Assembly: GCA_014796735.1 (NCBI GenBank)
Contig: JAAVIG010000016.1
Location: 1 to 30,776 of the forward strand
Reading direction: 5' to 3'
DNA from: Oscillospiraceae bacterium
GTDB lineage: Bacteria > Bacillota > Clostridia > Oscillospirales > Ruminococcaceae
DNA length: 30,776 nucleotides
Of this stretch, positions 1 through 7,869 are shown one piece after another (the first letter of the stretch is position 1; every line of letters begins with the position of its first letter). Below the pieces are notes generated by a model. The model was not told the origin of the DNA, did not search any database, and saw only the letters and a list, made by a program, of their open reading frames with translations. The position numbers and the translations under genes are program-made.

Positions 1-1
1 A

Positions 2-115
2 ATACTATTATCCAATTAAAAACTTGAAAAAATGGTTTTAATTGGATAATAGTGCTTTGGGTGTAATATCCATTTAAACTTTGATTTTATATTGTGTTTA
101 AATGGATATTAGTAT
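2..115. repeat. 114-bp double-hairpin repeat, copy 1
   Basis: The sequence is identical over 114 bp to 7751-7864 and 30661-30774. It holds two perfect stem-loops. Hairpin 1 pairs 4-21 with 36-53 (18 bp, 14-nt loop). Hairpin 2 pairs 64-79 with 96-111 (16 bp, 16-nt loop). A 10-nt linker joins them. The outer ends are near-perfect terminal inverted repeats (ATACTATTATCCA against ATACTAATATCCA, 12 of 13). No open reading frame is present, so it is a non-coding, MITE-like or REP-like element. It begins one base from the window edge. Confidence 0.95.
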
Positions 116-168
116 AAGCATACAATTTCTCGTATACTTCGGCGACAGACGAGCTCCTTTCTATTTGC

Positions 169-202
169 AAAAAATACGCTCCCTGTTTAGTGGGAGCGTA
201 TT
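169..202 (-). terminator. Intrinsic terminator of pepF
   Basis: Read on the minus strand, the 11-bp stem AATACGCTCCC / GGGAGCGTATT (202-192 pairing with 183-173) has an 8-nt loop and runs into a six-U tract (174-169). It lies about 57 bp past the pepF stop codon, which fits a factor-independent terminator. Confidence 0.9.
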
Positions 203-258
203 ATCTGCCTGCTGAGTGGCAGCCATAAATCATAGGATTTTAAGTTCGTTTTCTCCCG

Positions 259-2031
259 TTAAATTAAAGCGCCAAGCTCGTCTATTGTTTCATCGAACAC
301 CTTCATTGCGCTATTTACAACATCGGGAGAACATAAATCGATTCCCGCGATTTTCAGCTCATTAAGAGGATAATCGGAGCCGCCCATTGAGAGGAATTTA
401 AGGTAGTCGGAAGCGTCCCCTGTTTCAAGAATATGAGAAGCGATCGCAACTGCCGAAGAAAATCCCGTTGCGTATTGATAAACATAATATGCGCGGTAGA
501 AATGCGGAATATATGCCCATTCATATTTGAGAGTATCACAGAATTCGGCTTCGGGATAGTACATTTTGACTAAATCCGCATAGACCTTATTCAGACATTC
601 CGCATTTATGGGAGTTCCCTTTGCTTCAAGCTCGTGGGCCTTGTGTTCAAATTCCGCAAAAAGCGTCTGGCGGAAAACCGTGGTCCTGAAGCCCTCAAGA
701 AAATGGTTGAGTATATAAGCACGGCGTTTTTTATCGGTTTCGGTTTTGAGAAGGTACTTTGTGAGAAGGACCTCATTGCAGGTAGAAGCTACCTCCGCCA
801 CAAGAAGACGGTAATTGTGGTTAGCGTAATCCTGCTTTTCCGAAGAGAGATAGGAGTGCATTGCGTGACCGAGCTCGTGGGCAAGGGTGAAAGCGTCGTC
901 AAGGGAGTCTGCATAGTTAAGCTTAACAAAGGGGTGGATTCCGTAAACTCCCGCTGAGAATGCGCCCGCTTCTTTTCCCGGAGTTTCGTAAACGTCGATC
1001 CAGTTTTCACGGTAAGCACGGCGTATCACATTCTGATATTCCTCGCCGAGGGGCGCAACGGCTTTCAGAACCAACTCGCACGCCTCTTCATAAGGCATGG
1101 GATATTCAATATCGTCAACTATGGGAGTATAGAGATCATACACGTCCAGCTTTTCAAGTCCGAGGGCCTTTTTTCTGAGCTTCAGATACTTGCTCATGGA
1201 CGGAATAGACTCGTGAATCGCCTCAATAAGCGCATCGTAAACCTTTTCGGGAACATTGGACGAAGAAAGAGAGGCCTCGCGTGCGGATTTATATCCTCTG
1301 ACTTCGGCAAGAAGATTGTCCTGCTTGACGCTTCCGCTGTACAGACAGGTTATTGTGTTGACGTACTTGCCGTAGGTGCCGAACATTCCTTCAAAAGCGG
1401 CTTCGCGAAGAGCTCTGTCGCCCGATTCGCGCATTACACCGAAGTTTCCTCGTGTAAGCTCGATCTTTTTGCCCTCCGAGCCGGAAATTTCGGGAAGCGC
1501 CATTTCCACATTGGTCAACATATCGTAGGCGTCAGACGGAGTTACGGAAATTTTTCCTATCTTTGCAACAAGAGCCTCGCTTTTTTCATCAAGAACGTGA
1601 TCTCTCAAACGAGTGGCGTTCTCGATGATATGAGCGTATTTCTTCAGCGGCTCGTATTTCATAAATTCGGCCAGCTTTTCCGCGGGAATTTCCATAAGCT
1701 CGGGTTCAAAAAAAGCCGCCGCGGAGTCTGCCTTAACCAAGAGCGTATTGATTCTGTCGCACATTGCCAAAGCCGCCGCGTCTCCTCCGTCAACAGCCTT
1801 GGCGAGAAAAGCGTAATCCGCAACCGGATCAAATTTTTCGTAAAATCCATACAGCTTTTCATAAGCCTTAAACAGCGACTCCGCTGAAATTGAAAGAGTG
1901 CCTTTGATCTCGGTAAGAGACGGGATCGCCCTCTCACATTCGGTATATGCCTTTTCCCAATCCTCCGAAGTTTTGAAAATATGGGTAAAGTCCCATTTCA
2001 ACTCGGCAGGAATTTCATTTCTCTTTTTCAT
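259..2031 (-). CDS. pepF: Oligoendopeptidase F, M3 family zinc metallopeptidase
   Basis: The 590-aa product is about the usual length for PepF (near 600 aa). It has the M3 zinc site HELGH at residues 385-389. The third ligand is Glu413 in the AEVAST motif, 24 residues after the second histidine, as the family requires. The C-terminal helical region (PHFYRAYYVYQYATGFS) is also typical of PepF. The family cleaves short cytoplasmic peptides, and no signal peptide is present. The ATG at 2031 is preceded by AAAGGAAG at good spacing. The gene is monocistronic by appearance: it has its own promoter about 265 bp upstream and a terminator just downstream. Family assignment is secure; substrate range cannot be read from sequence. 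Confidence 0.97.
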   Translation of the reverse strand: MKKRNEIPAELKWDFTHIFKTSEDWEKAYTECERAIPSLTEIKGTLSISAESLFKAYEKLYGFYEKFDPVADYAFLAKAVDGGDAAALAMCDRINTLLVKADSAAAFFEPELMEIPAEKLAEFMKYEPLKKYAHIIENATRLRDHVLDEKSEALVAKIGKISVTPSDAYDMLTNVEMALPEISGSEGKKIELTRGNFGVMRESGDRALREAAFEGMFGTYGKYVNTITCLYSGSVKQDNLLAEVRGYKSAREASLSSSNVPEKVYDALIEAIHESIPSMSKYLKLRKKALGLEKLDVYDLYTPIVDDIEYPMPYEEACELVLKAVAPLGEEYQNVIRRAYRENWIDVYETPGKEAGAFSAGVYGIHPFVKLNYADSLDDAFTLAHELGHAMHSYLSSEKQDYANHNYRLLVAEVASTCNEVLLTKYLLKTETDKKRRAYILNHFLEGFRTTVFRQTLFAEFEHKAHELEAKGTPINAECLNKVYADLVKMYYPEAEFCDTLKYEWAYIPHFYRAYYVYQYATGFSSAVAIASHILETGDASDYLKFLSMGGSDYPLNELKIAGIDLCSPDVVNSAMKVFDETIDELGALI

Positions 2032-2296
2032 TATTCTGTCTTCCTTTCGTTAATTTGTTTTTACTTCCCGAAAACTTGCCTGTGTCGGAGAGATCTTCCG
2101 CGGCTTGTTACCCGATTCGACCGAATGATACAGAACCATTAACACCGCTTGATATGAAAATTTCAGTCCTTACGGATTTGCGGTGCGAAAAAAATTACTC
2201 CTTCGACCGCTCTTTCTCATGTGTGAGACCGTGACAAAATCTCCGATTATTCATGCAAATATTTTTTCAGAGGTATTTTGCAATTGTTTTATAAGT
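2032..2296 (-). other. Long pepF leader with no recognised riboswitch
   Basis: About 260 nt separate the predicted transcription start (near 2290) from the pepF ATG. I looked for T-box, SAM, FMN, lysine and purine landmarks and found none. No convincing open reading frame or strong terminator hairpin is present either. The leader could be an uncharacterised regulatory RNA or simply unstructured. Confidence 0.4.
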
Positions 2297-2325
2297 ATTA
2301 TAACACCCGGTAACACAAAAATCAA
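2297..2325 (-). promoter_or_regulatory. Sigma-A promoter for pepF
   Basis: On the minus strand the -35 box TTGATT (2325-2320) and -10 box TATAAT (2302-2297) are separated by exactly 17 bp. The only gene downstream is pepF, so it most likely drives that gene. Confidence 0.75.
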
Positions 2326-2359
2326 GAATATATTTGCTCACTTTGTAATTTCCCGCAGG

Positions 2360-2545
2360 CTACAACATTTGCCGATAAATAAACGCTTTAAACCACTTCA
2401 AATTATAACCAAACTTATCTGTTTCGATCGTTACGGTATCTATGTCGCTGTCCGGATCGGCTAAAATCGCCGTTTCTCCGTTATGAACGCGGATCATCGA
2501 GTATGTGTGCCCTTCATCGCGAAGCGCTTCGGGGATAACAAACAT
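2360..2545 (-). pseudogene. 61-aa remnant of a secreted surface-protein C-terminal domain
   Basis: The 61-residue frame starts 5 nt after the response regulator stop. It contains the pattern PEALR-x6-YSMIRVHNGET-x3-ADPDSD-x3-TVTIETDKF. From memory this resembles the end of beta-sandwich modules in clostridial surface proteins (IPEALR...IRVHNG...ITFETDKFSTYAI). Here the module stands alone, without signal peptide, upstream domains or wall anchor, and its last strand has drifted (FGYNLKWF). An AGG lies about 11 nt upstream of the ATG, so translation is possible. I read it as a decayed gene end; a small translated gene is the alternative. Confidence 0.45.
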
Positions 2546-2550
2546 TAAGG

Positions 2551-3270
2551 TTACCTAAAAAAATAATTCGAAAAAACCTCCTGCACCGCGGCAAATTGAT
2601 TTTTAGGTATCGGGATACGGCGGTTGCCGAGCATGAGCAGTTCGTAGCGGACTATCCCCACCGAGTTGTCGAGGTTCGCTATATATGCGCGGTGGGGAAT
2701 AAAGAAGCTGCCGTGTTCCCGAAGCTGCTCAAACAGCTTAGACAGCGTTGAGGGAGTTTCCAATGTGCCGCCGTCCGTCATGGTGATCTCGCGTGTGTGG
2801 TTGAAGCTCTCGATCATCACGATATTGTGGAGCTGTATCCTCCGCAAGCCGCTCTTTGTTTTTACCGCAAGCACCTCGTTTTTCTCCCGAGCGAGCTTTT
2901 GTACCGCACGAAGCACCGTTTCGTCAAACCGATCTTTGCACAGCGGTTTGAGCAAGTATCCCGAAGCGTACACCGAAAAAGCGTCCACCGCGTAGTCGCT
3001 CGAGATGGTCAGGAACACTATCTCCGCATGTTCGCCGCGGCTGCGTATTGCTTCCGCAAGCTGTATCCCCGAAATTTCCGGCATCTGCACATCGAGTATG
3101 TACAGATCGAAGCCGCTGTTTTCTTCAATATGCTTTAACAGCTCCGCCGCCGATATAAACGCGCTCAGACGTATCGGAAACTCCGAATGTTCGGCGGCAA
3201 ACCGTTCGGCAAACGATTTGAGCTTTTCAATGTCCTCGGCGTTATCATCGCATAATGCTATTTCTATCAA
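2551..3270 (-). CDS. LytTR-family response regulator (AgrA/LytR type), TTG start
   Basis: The 239-aa product has an N-terminal receiver domain (about 1-120) with acidic pair Asp8-Asp9, phosphoacceptor Asp60 in the LDVQMP motif, switch residue Thr88 and Lys108 of the KPL motif. A C-terminal LytTR DNA-binding domain (about 135-235) follows. It is the evident partner of the GHKL kinase upstream. The frame opens with TTG at 3270. Upstream is AGGAAAGGTGG at workable spacing, and no ATG or GTG sits in frame nearby, so TTG is the likely start and may lower translation relative to the kinase. The target promoters are unknown; LytTR proteins bind paired direct repeats. Confidence 0.93.
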   Translation of the reverse strand: MIEIALCDDNAEDIEKLKSFAERFAAEHSEFPIRLSAFISAAELLKHIEENSGFDLYILDVQMPEISGIQLAEAIRSRGEHAEIVFLTISSDYAVDAFSVYASGYLLKPLCKDRFDETVLRAVQKLAREKNEVLAVKTKSGLRRIQLHNIVMIESFNHTREITMTDGGTLETPSTLSKLFEQLREHGSFFIPHRAYIANLDNSVGIVRYELLMLGNRRIPIPKNQFAAVQEVFSNYFFR

Positions 3271-3298
3271 TCAAAATCCACCTTTCCTCTTGAGGAGC

Positions 3299-3321
3299 GC
3301 TGACACAGATCGGGTGTCAGC
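3299..3321 (-). other. Hairpin in the response regulator leader
   Basis: A perfect 8-bp inverted repeat GCTGACAC / GTGTCAGC (3299-3306 and 3314-3321) with a 7-nt loop sits between palindromic element A and the ribosome binding site of the regulator. No U-tract follows, so it is not a standard terminator. A role in mRNA stability or attenuation is possible. Confidence 0.5.
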
Positions 3322-3332
3322 CGACGGGTTTA

Positions 3333-3387
3333 ATACTAATCCCTTTTAGAACTGTGAGATTGCATCAGTTCAAAAAGGGATTGATAT
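3333..3387. repeat. Short palindromic element, copy A
   Basis: The 22-nt arms at 3333-3354 and 3366-3387 pair with three mismatches around an 11-nt loop. The arm begins ATACTAATCCC and ends ACTG. The same layout recurs at 13537-13592 and 18303-18358, and the terminal motif matches the ends of the 114-bp repeat. It lies between the kinase stop and the regulator start. No U-tract is present. Confidence 0.8.
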
Positions 3388-3419
3388 GAAAGAAGTCATT
3401 TTTTCAAGTTCTTTCAAAA

Positions 3420-5492
3420 TTACCTCACAATATCTTCTATAACTATGTTCGGAATGAAAAATTGGGGGCTGCCCATAAATCCGGGAGCTACCTCGTATTC
3501 ATCGAAAACGATAACGAGCCTGTCAAAGGAGTCGATATAGAAGTTCGCGTCCTCTTTGATCCCGGTAAATGCATCATCGCCGTCAATAAAGAAGCTGCCG
3601 TCCTCATGCTCATTTTTGTACTTCATCTGTTCCAAGATCTCGGCGCTTATTTCTCCGATGTAATCGCTGCCCTCTTTGAACAGATCTGAAAGCTCCAATA
3701 CCTTGCCTGCGCTCTTGTCATAGACGATCCAGCGACTGTAATCCATTGAGCCGCCCGCGTTTATCGTCACATTGAACTGAGCGATAAAATATTTCTCATC
3801 ATCGCGGACAACGGTGTATTTCATATCCTCCGCCACATAGCCGTTGTAACTTCGGTTAAAGTACCACAAAAACTTTTTCTTTGCCTCATCGGTGTAGTTT
3901 TTCACCGCGTTGTTAAGCTCGTCGTTTCCTTCAAATTCGGGGCTGTCAATAGATATTGAGCTGCTGCCCCAACCGAGAACGAGGCTTCTTATCGTGCGGA
4001 TATTGACCGAGAGGACCTCCGAAGCCGCCTCTGCCGCGGACGGCAGCAAATTCAGCACGACGATCACTCCCAGTCCCAGCCCCAACAGCGAGGACGCCGC
4101 ACGCTTCGGTATACTGCCAAGCCTGCCGTCCTTACGTTTTGAAGGGCCGTTGTCATAGAACAGCGCCGCCCGGAACACAAATTCTCCGTTTTCGAGTACA
4201 CAGCGTATAAAACCGTTATATTTTTCAACGATGCGTTTCACCGAGCGAAGTCCTATGCCGTGTTCATCTGAATGTTCCCGGGAATGTTCACCGGTAATGG
4301 GCAATCCGTTTTCATCAAACTCAAGGCTGCGTGAGCAGGGGTTATTTACCGAAATAAGCAGTCTGTGACCGTTCGCATACTCCGCCGAAATATTGATGTA
4401 CCGCTTTTCCTCGGGAAGCTCGGAGCAGGCGTTTATAGCGTTGTCTATGGTGTTCGCAAGCACGAGGCAAACATCGTTTTCTTCAAATGGGAGCTTTTCG
4501 GGCAGCGTGAGACTTTGCGTTATTCTGCACCCTTTGCTCTCCGCGCGGCCGATGTATTCCGACAGGATCGCGTTGATCTCGGGATTTTTACAGTAGTTCA
4601 TTCCGTCAAGTTTGCCGAACGAGCCGTTCAGCTTGGAAATGTACTCCAGCGCCTTGTCGTGATCGCTCTGCTTGATAAGACCTTCGATAACCACGAGATG
4701 ATGCCGCATATCATGCCGGTATTCGCGGGTCGATTCCATTTTTTGGACTACCCTGTCATAGCCGCGCCGCTGAATATCAATATATTCGGACAGCTCCTTT
4801 TCCGAACTCCTTACACGAATAAGCTCCGCCTCCGAGTTCAGCAGCCTCGCAATGACAAAGAAAATCGAAAGCGCGATAAGCATAGTAAAAATCAGGGTAA
4901 TCACATTGGTTGTACTGTTCAGATGATAGGACATCATCAGAAAGATCATAATTACCGGTACGAACAGCAGCAGGCGGTTTTGCTGATTTTCTATAACACA
5001 GAAACGGAACGCCTTGCCGATGAACCGAAACACTATGAACACAAGTCCCGCCGCTGCAAGTGCGACGACTACATCATGCATAATGTAGTCCATATATGAA
5101 GGCCCCGCCTCATAATCAACAGTTTGCGGCAGTATCTTTTGCAGTGATCTGAGGATCAGCACTTCAAGAGTCCCGACGGAGCAGACCGCCGCGGTTTCAA
5201 ATATGCCGCTGTCCGATAAAAAGTAAAGCAGCACCGAAAACGGAAGATATGCCGTCAGCGGAAACAGTGTAAGCATAAGATCATGGTTTTCCGCACCCGA
5301 CAGCATCAGCATGACCGCGATATTCACTCCCACTATAACTATCCCCGCCGCGCTCAACGCAAGCACTGTCACAAGCCGTGAAAATCGACCTTTAAACAAC
5401 GCGGCGCAAACCAGAACATACGACACAAAAATGATCGCTTCTATAATCGCCATGTCACCGACAGTCTGAACAAACGACAACCGACCCAACAT
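3420..5492 (-). CDS. GHKL sensor histidine kinase fused to an extracellular RsiV-like DUF3298 domain
   Basis: The 690-aa product has a hydrophobic N-terminus of about six or seven membrane segments (1-220) and a coiled linker. A dimerisation helix follows with candidate phosphoacceptor His260 in YRHDMRHH. The GHKL ATPase has an N-box NTIDNAINAC (346-355) and G-box HGIGL (411-415). AgrC-like kinases normally end there, near residue 440. This one continues in frame through a basic linker and another membrane segment (about 465-485) into some 190 residues resembling the DUF4163/DUF3298 domain of anti-sigma factor RsiV (WIVYDKSAGKVLELSDLF, DEYEVAPGFMGSPQF). The start is supported by AAAGGAG. The partner is the LytTR regulator downstream. 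The domain call is from memory of motif patterns; the continuous frame is seen directly. Confidence 0.88.
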   Translation of the reverse strand: MLGRLSFVQTVGDMAIIEAIIFVSYVLVCAALFKGRFSRLVTVLALSAAGIVIVGVNIAVMLMLSGAENHDLMLTLFPLTAYLPFSVLLYFLSDSGIFETAAVCSVGTLEVLILRSLQKILPQTVDYEAGPSYMDYIMHDVVVALAAAGLVFIVFRFIGKAFRFCVIENQQNRLLLFVPVIMIFLMMSYHLNSTTNVITLIFTMLIALSIFFVIARLLNSEAELIRVRSSEKELSEYIDIQRRGYDRVVQKMESTREYRHDMRHHLVVIEGLIKQSDHDKALEYISKLNGSFGKLDGMNYCKNPEINAILSEYIGRAESKGCRITQSLTLPEKLPFEENDVCLVLANTIDNAINACSELPEEKRYINISAEYANGHRLLISVNNPCSRSLEFDENGLPITGEHSREHSDEHGIGLRSVKRIVEKYNGFIRCVLENGEFVFRAALFYDNGPSKRKDGRLGSIPKRAASSLLGLGLGVIVVLNLLPSAAEAASEVLSVNIRTIRSLVLGWGSSSISIDSPEFEGNDELNNAVKNYTDEAKKKFLWYFNRSYNGYVAEDMKYTVVRDDEKYFIAQFNVTINAGGSMDYSRWIVYDKSAGKVLELSDLFKEGSDYIGEISAEILEQMKYKNEHEDGSFFIDGDDAFTGIKEDANFYIDSFDRLVIVFDEYEVAPGFMGSPQFFIPNIVIEDIVR

Positions 5493-5591
5493 TTGAGTTC
5501 TCCTTTAACAAAACAAGCCGCGATTTTCCTATCCAATGTCTTGGTACACGGCTATCGAACCCGACACGAATTGAAATAAACGAAAGCGTGC

Positions 5592-7565
5592 TTACGCCCT
5601 GAAATTATCAAGCATTCTTTTAAGCTCCGAGGCCTGACCGTTCAGTTCGCGAGAGGCTGCCGCACATTCCTCCGCGTTCGCGGAGGAGGAGCATACAAGA
5701 TCGGAAACGCTGCCGATCTTTTCGTTTACGCCGTCAACGCAGGCTCTTTGCTCGTGAGACTCTCCGTTTATCTCGACTATGATATTGTCGATCTCGCGCG
5801 TGCAGGCTACGATCTCCTCAAGTGACGCGGAGGTATCCTCGGCGATCCCCATACCACGTCTTACAGCCGACACCGACTGCCGGATAAGCTTGGCGGTCTC
5901 GTCGGAGGCTTCCGCACTTTTTGCCGCAAGGTTTCTCACCTCGTCGGCTACCACCGCGAAGCCCTTTCCCGCCGTCCCCGCTCTTGCCGCTTCAATGGAA
6001 GCGTTAAGCGCGAGAATATTCGTCTGGAACGCTATATTCTCAATAGTTCCTATAATATTCTGTATCTTCTCCGAGGCGTCCGAGATCTCTTCCATTGCTT
6101 CAAGGAGCAGCTTCATTTTTCCGCTGCCGTCTTCCACGGCGTTTGCCGTCCTATGAGCGGTGTTTTTCGCGCTGTCGGTACGGGAAACATTGTTGTCGAT
6201 CTTGTCTGAAAGAAAATTCATTCCCGTTGCTATTTCGTCAATAAGATCGTTTTGTCTCGATACGGATTCCGAGAGCTGACCCGATTCCGCCGAAACGCCC
6301 TCCGCTCCGCCGAAAACCGCCCCCGAGGCTCTTTCGATTCCGCGGAAAACAGTATTCAGCGAATCGGAAATTTTATCCAGAGAAACCTTTATCAAAGCGT
6401 AATCGCCTATGTAATCAACATCCGAGTCCACGGAAAAATCTCCGCGGGAAATAGCTTCGAGGCGATTCTCTATATCGTCTATGTACATTTTTACGGTGCG
6501 GTTGTTGTTTTCTATCGCGCGGCACACGCTTCCGATCTCGTCCTTGTATGAATAGTCGAAGCTGACGTTCAGCTCACCGTTTGAGACGCGGCTGGAATTA
6601 TCGGCAATATCCTTCATTGGCGCAAACATTTTCTTTAAAAGAAGCGCTATGCAGACGGAAATAAACCCGTTAAAGACCGCCGCCATGATAAGCATTGTAA
6701 CGATCAGCTTGATAGTCGGCTCGTTAAACTCCTTGCTGTTGAGCAGATAGCCCAGCTTCCAGCCGGTCGATGAAACGGTCTGCTCACAGTAGCGCACCTT
6801 TTGTCCGTCATAATCGATGAAATAGACGAACTCGTTTTCGGAGGGCTGAACGAAATTCGGCGACGTATCGGAAAAGCTTATCATTACATCGTTTCCGTTT
6901 GCATCGACTACCGGAAGGAAATCGGTGTTTCGGTGACATACGATCTTGCCGTCCGCGGTAAGAAGCGCCGCGTACCCGTTTCGGTCTGCTTTTATGGAAT
7001 TTACCACCTCGCCGAGGTAGTCGATAAAAATATCCGCGCCCAGAACCCCTATTATTTCGCCGTTTTCCTGTACGCGTATGGCGCAGGTGATTACCTGTCG
7101 GTTTGTCTGAACGTCGGTGTACGGCTCGGTGATAATCGGCTCGGAGGAATTGACAGCCGCCTTGTACCAGCTCCTTGACGTAGGGTCGTAATCGGCGGGC
7201 GGCTCATATCCGCTGCCGAAAATTATAGTCTTATCATTCGCAAAACCCATATATGTTTCATAAATATCATCGTCGCGAGTGGTGCAGTCCGCCAAAAACG
7301 AACGGCATGCCTCGCGATCTCCCATATAGCCGCCGGTAAGCACGTCCCGTCCCATAAATTTCACAAGCGACTGCTTGTTCGCGAGCCAGCCGTCGAGAGT
7401 GGCAACGCCGCCTTGAACCGTAGCCGAAGCCGTGTTCTTAGCTTGTATCTGATATTCACTGCCAACTATCACACAGGTTATTGCGGTCATAACAAAAAAC
7501 ATGGTCACGACCATGGAACTTGTGTAAAAAAGAATTTTCCACTGCAAAGACTTACTTTTTTTCAT
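5592..7565 (-). CDS. Methyl-accepting chemotaxis protein with dCache sensor domain
   Basis: The chosen 657-aa product has a first membrane segment (about 10-35) and an extracellular dCache_1 sensor (about 50-275) with the motif DPTSRSWYKAA near residue 126. A second membrane segment (about 285-310), HAMP and a C-terminal MCP signalling domain follow. The conserved hairpin tip appears as NILALNASIEAARAG plus GFAVVADEVRNLA near 533-545. The R-x-W-Y arrangement resembles the amino-acid-binding version of dCache, but I cannot confirm the ligand. No C-terminal NWxxF pentapeptide is present. An ATG four codons earlier (7577) has its purine tract directly abutting it, so 7565, with GGAAG at 5 nt, is preferred. 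No chemotaxis or flagellar genes lie in the window, so it is an orphan receptor. Confidence 0.93.
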   Translation of the reverse strand: MKKSKSLQWKILFYTSSMVVTMFFVMTAITCVIVGSEYQIQAKNTASATVQGGVATLDGWLANKQSLVKFMGRDVLTGGYMGDREACRSFLADCTTRDDDIYETYMGFANDKTIIFGSGYEPPADYDPTSRSWYKAAVNSSEPIITEPYTDVQTNRQVITCAIRVQENGEIIGVLGADIFIDYLGEVVNSIKADRNGYAALLTADGKIVCHRNTDFLPVVDANGNDVMISFSDTSPNFVQPSENEFVYFIDYDGQKVRYCEQTVSSTGWKLGYLLNSKEFNEPTIKLIVTMLIMAAVFNGFISVCIALLLKKMFAPMKDIADNSSRVSNGELNVSFDYSYKDEIGSVCRAIENNNRTVKMYIDDIENRLEAISRGDFSVDSDVDYIGDYALIKVSLDKISDSLNTVFRGIERASGAVFGGAEGVSAESGQLSESVSRQNDLIDEIATGMNFLSDKIDNNVSRTDSAKNTAHRTANAVEDGSGKMKLLLEAMEEISDASEKIQNIIGTIENIAFQTNILALNASIEAARAGTAGKGFAVVADEVRNLAAKSAEASDETAKLIRQSVSAVRRGMGIAEDTSASLEEIVACTREIDNIIVEINGESHEQRACVDGVNEKIGSVSDLVCSSSANAEECAAASRELNGQASELKRMLDNFRA

Positions 7566-7641
7566 TATATCTTCCATTCCTTAAATTATTTGAAAAAGCC
7601 GAATCGTCATTTTGAGTGTTCGGCACGATAGAGCTTTTTTT

Positions 7642-7670
7642 ATTTTATCAGAACAATACGCCTTTTTCAA
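7642..7670 (-). promoter_or_regulatory. Sigma-A promoter for the chemoreceptor
   Basis: On the minus strand TTGAAA (7670-7665) is followed after 17 bp by TAAAAT (7647-7642), about 75 bp upstream of the start codon. A weak 6-bp hairpin followed by five Us (near 7594-7624) lies in the leader. Confidence 0.7.
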
Positions 7671-7675
7671 GGGTG

Positions 7676-7710
7676 AATCACTTAATTGACAGAAAAATCA
7701 CTTATTTGAC
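7676..7710 (-). promoter_or_regulatory. Paired direct repeats upstream of the chemoreceptor -35 box
   Basis: Two 15-bp direct repeats (7676-7690 and 7696-7710) match at 14 of 15 positions (AATCACTTAATTGAC and AATCACTTATTTGAC). They are offset by 20 bp, about two helical turns, and end 5 bp from the -35 box. This is the usual position for an activator site. The regulator is unknown; the LytTR protein encoded downstream is one candidate. Confidence 0.6.
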
Positions 7711-7750
7711 GTATAGACGACCAAACAAACGCCGGTACTTTATAAAAATA

Positions 7751-7864
7751 ATACTATTATCCAATTAAAAACTTGAAAAAATGGTTTTAATTGGATAATA
7801 GTGCTTTGGGTGTAATATCCATTTAAACTTTGATTTTATATTGTGTTTAAATGGATATTAGTAT
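7751..7864. repeat. 114-bp double-hairpin repeat, copy 2
   Basis: Identical to copies at 2-115 and 30661-30774 and in the same orientation. It ends only 5 bp from the stop codon of the solute-binding protein gene (7870), so it forms that transcript's 3' untranslated region. It may act as a transcription end or mRNA stabiliser, since no separate terminator is visible there. Confidence 0.95.
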
Positions 7865-7869
7865 AAGTA

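Noticed and set aside
2..115. CRISPR array or insertion sequence at the window edge
   Set aside because: There is only one copy per site with no regularly spaced repeats or spacers, and no transposase frame. It is a pair of hairpins.
2032..2296. T-box or known riboswitch in the pepF leader
   Set aside because: GGGTAACAAGCCGCGG faintly recalls a T-box antiterminator, but the conserved GGUGG core, the specifier loop and a terminator are absent.
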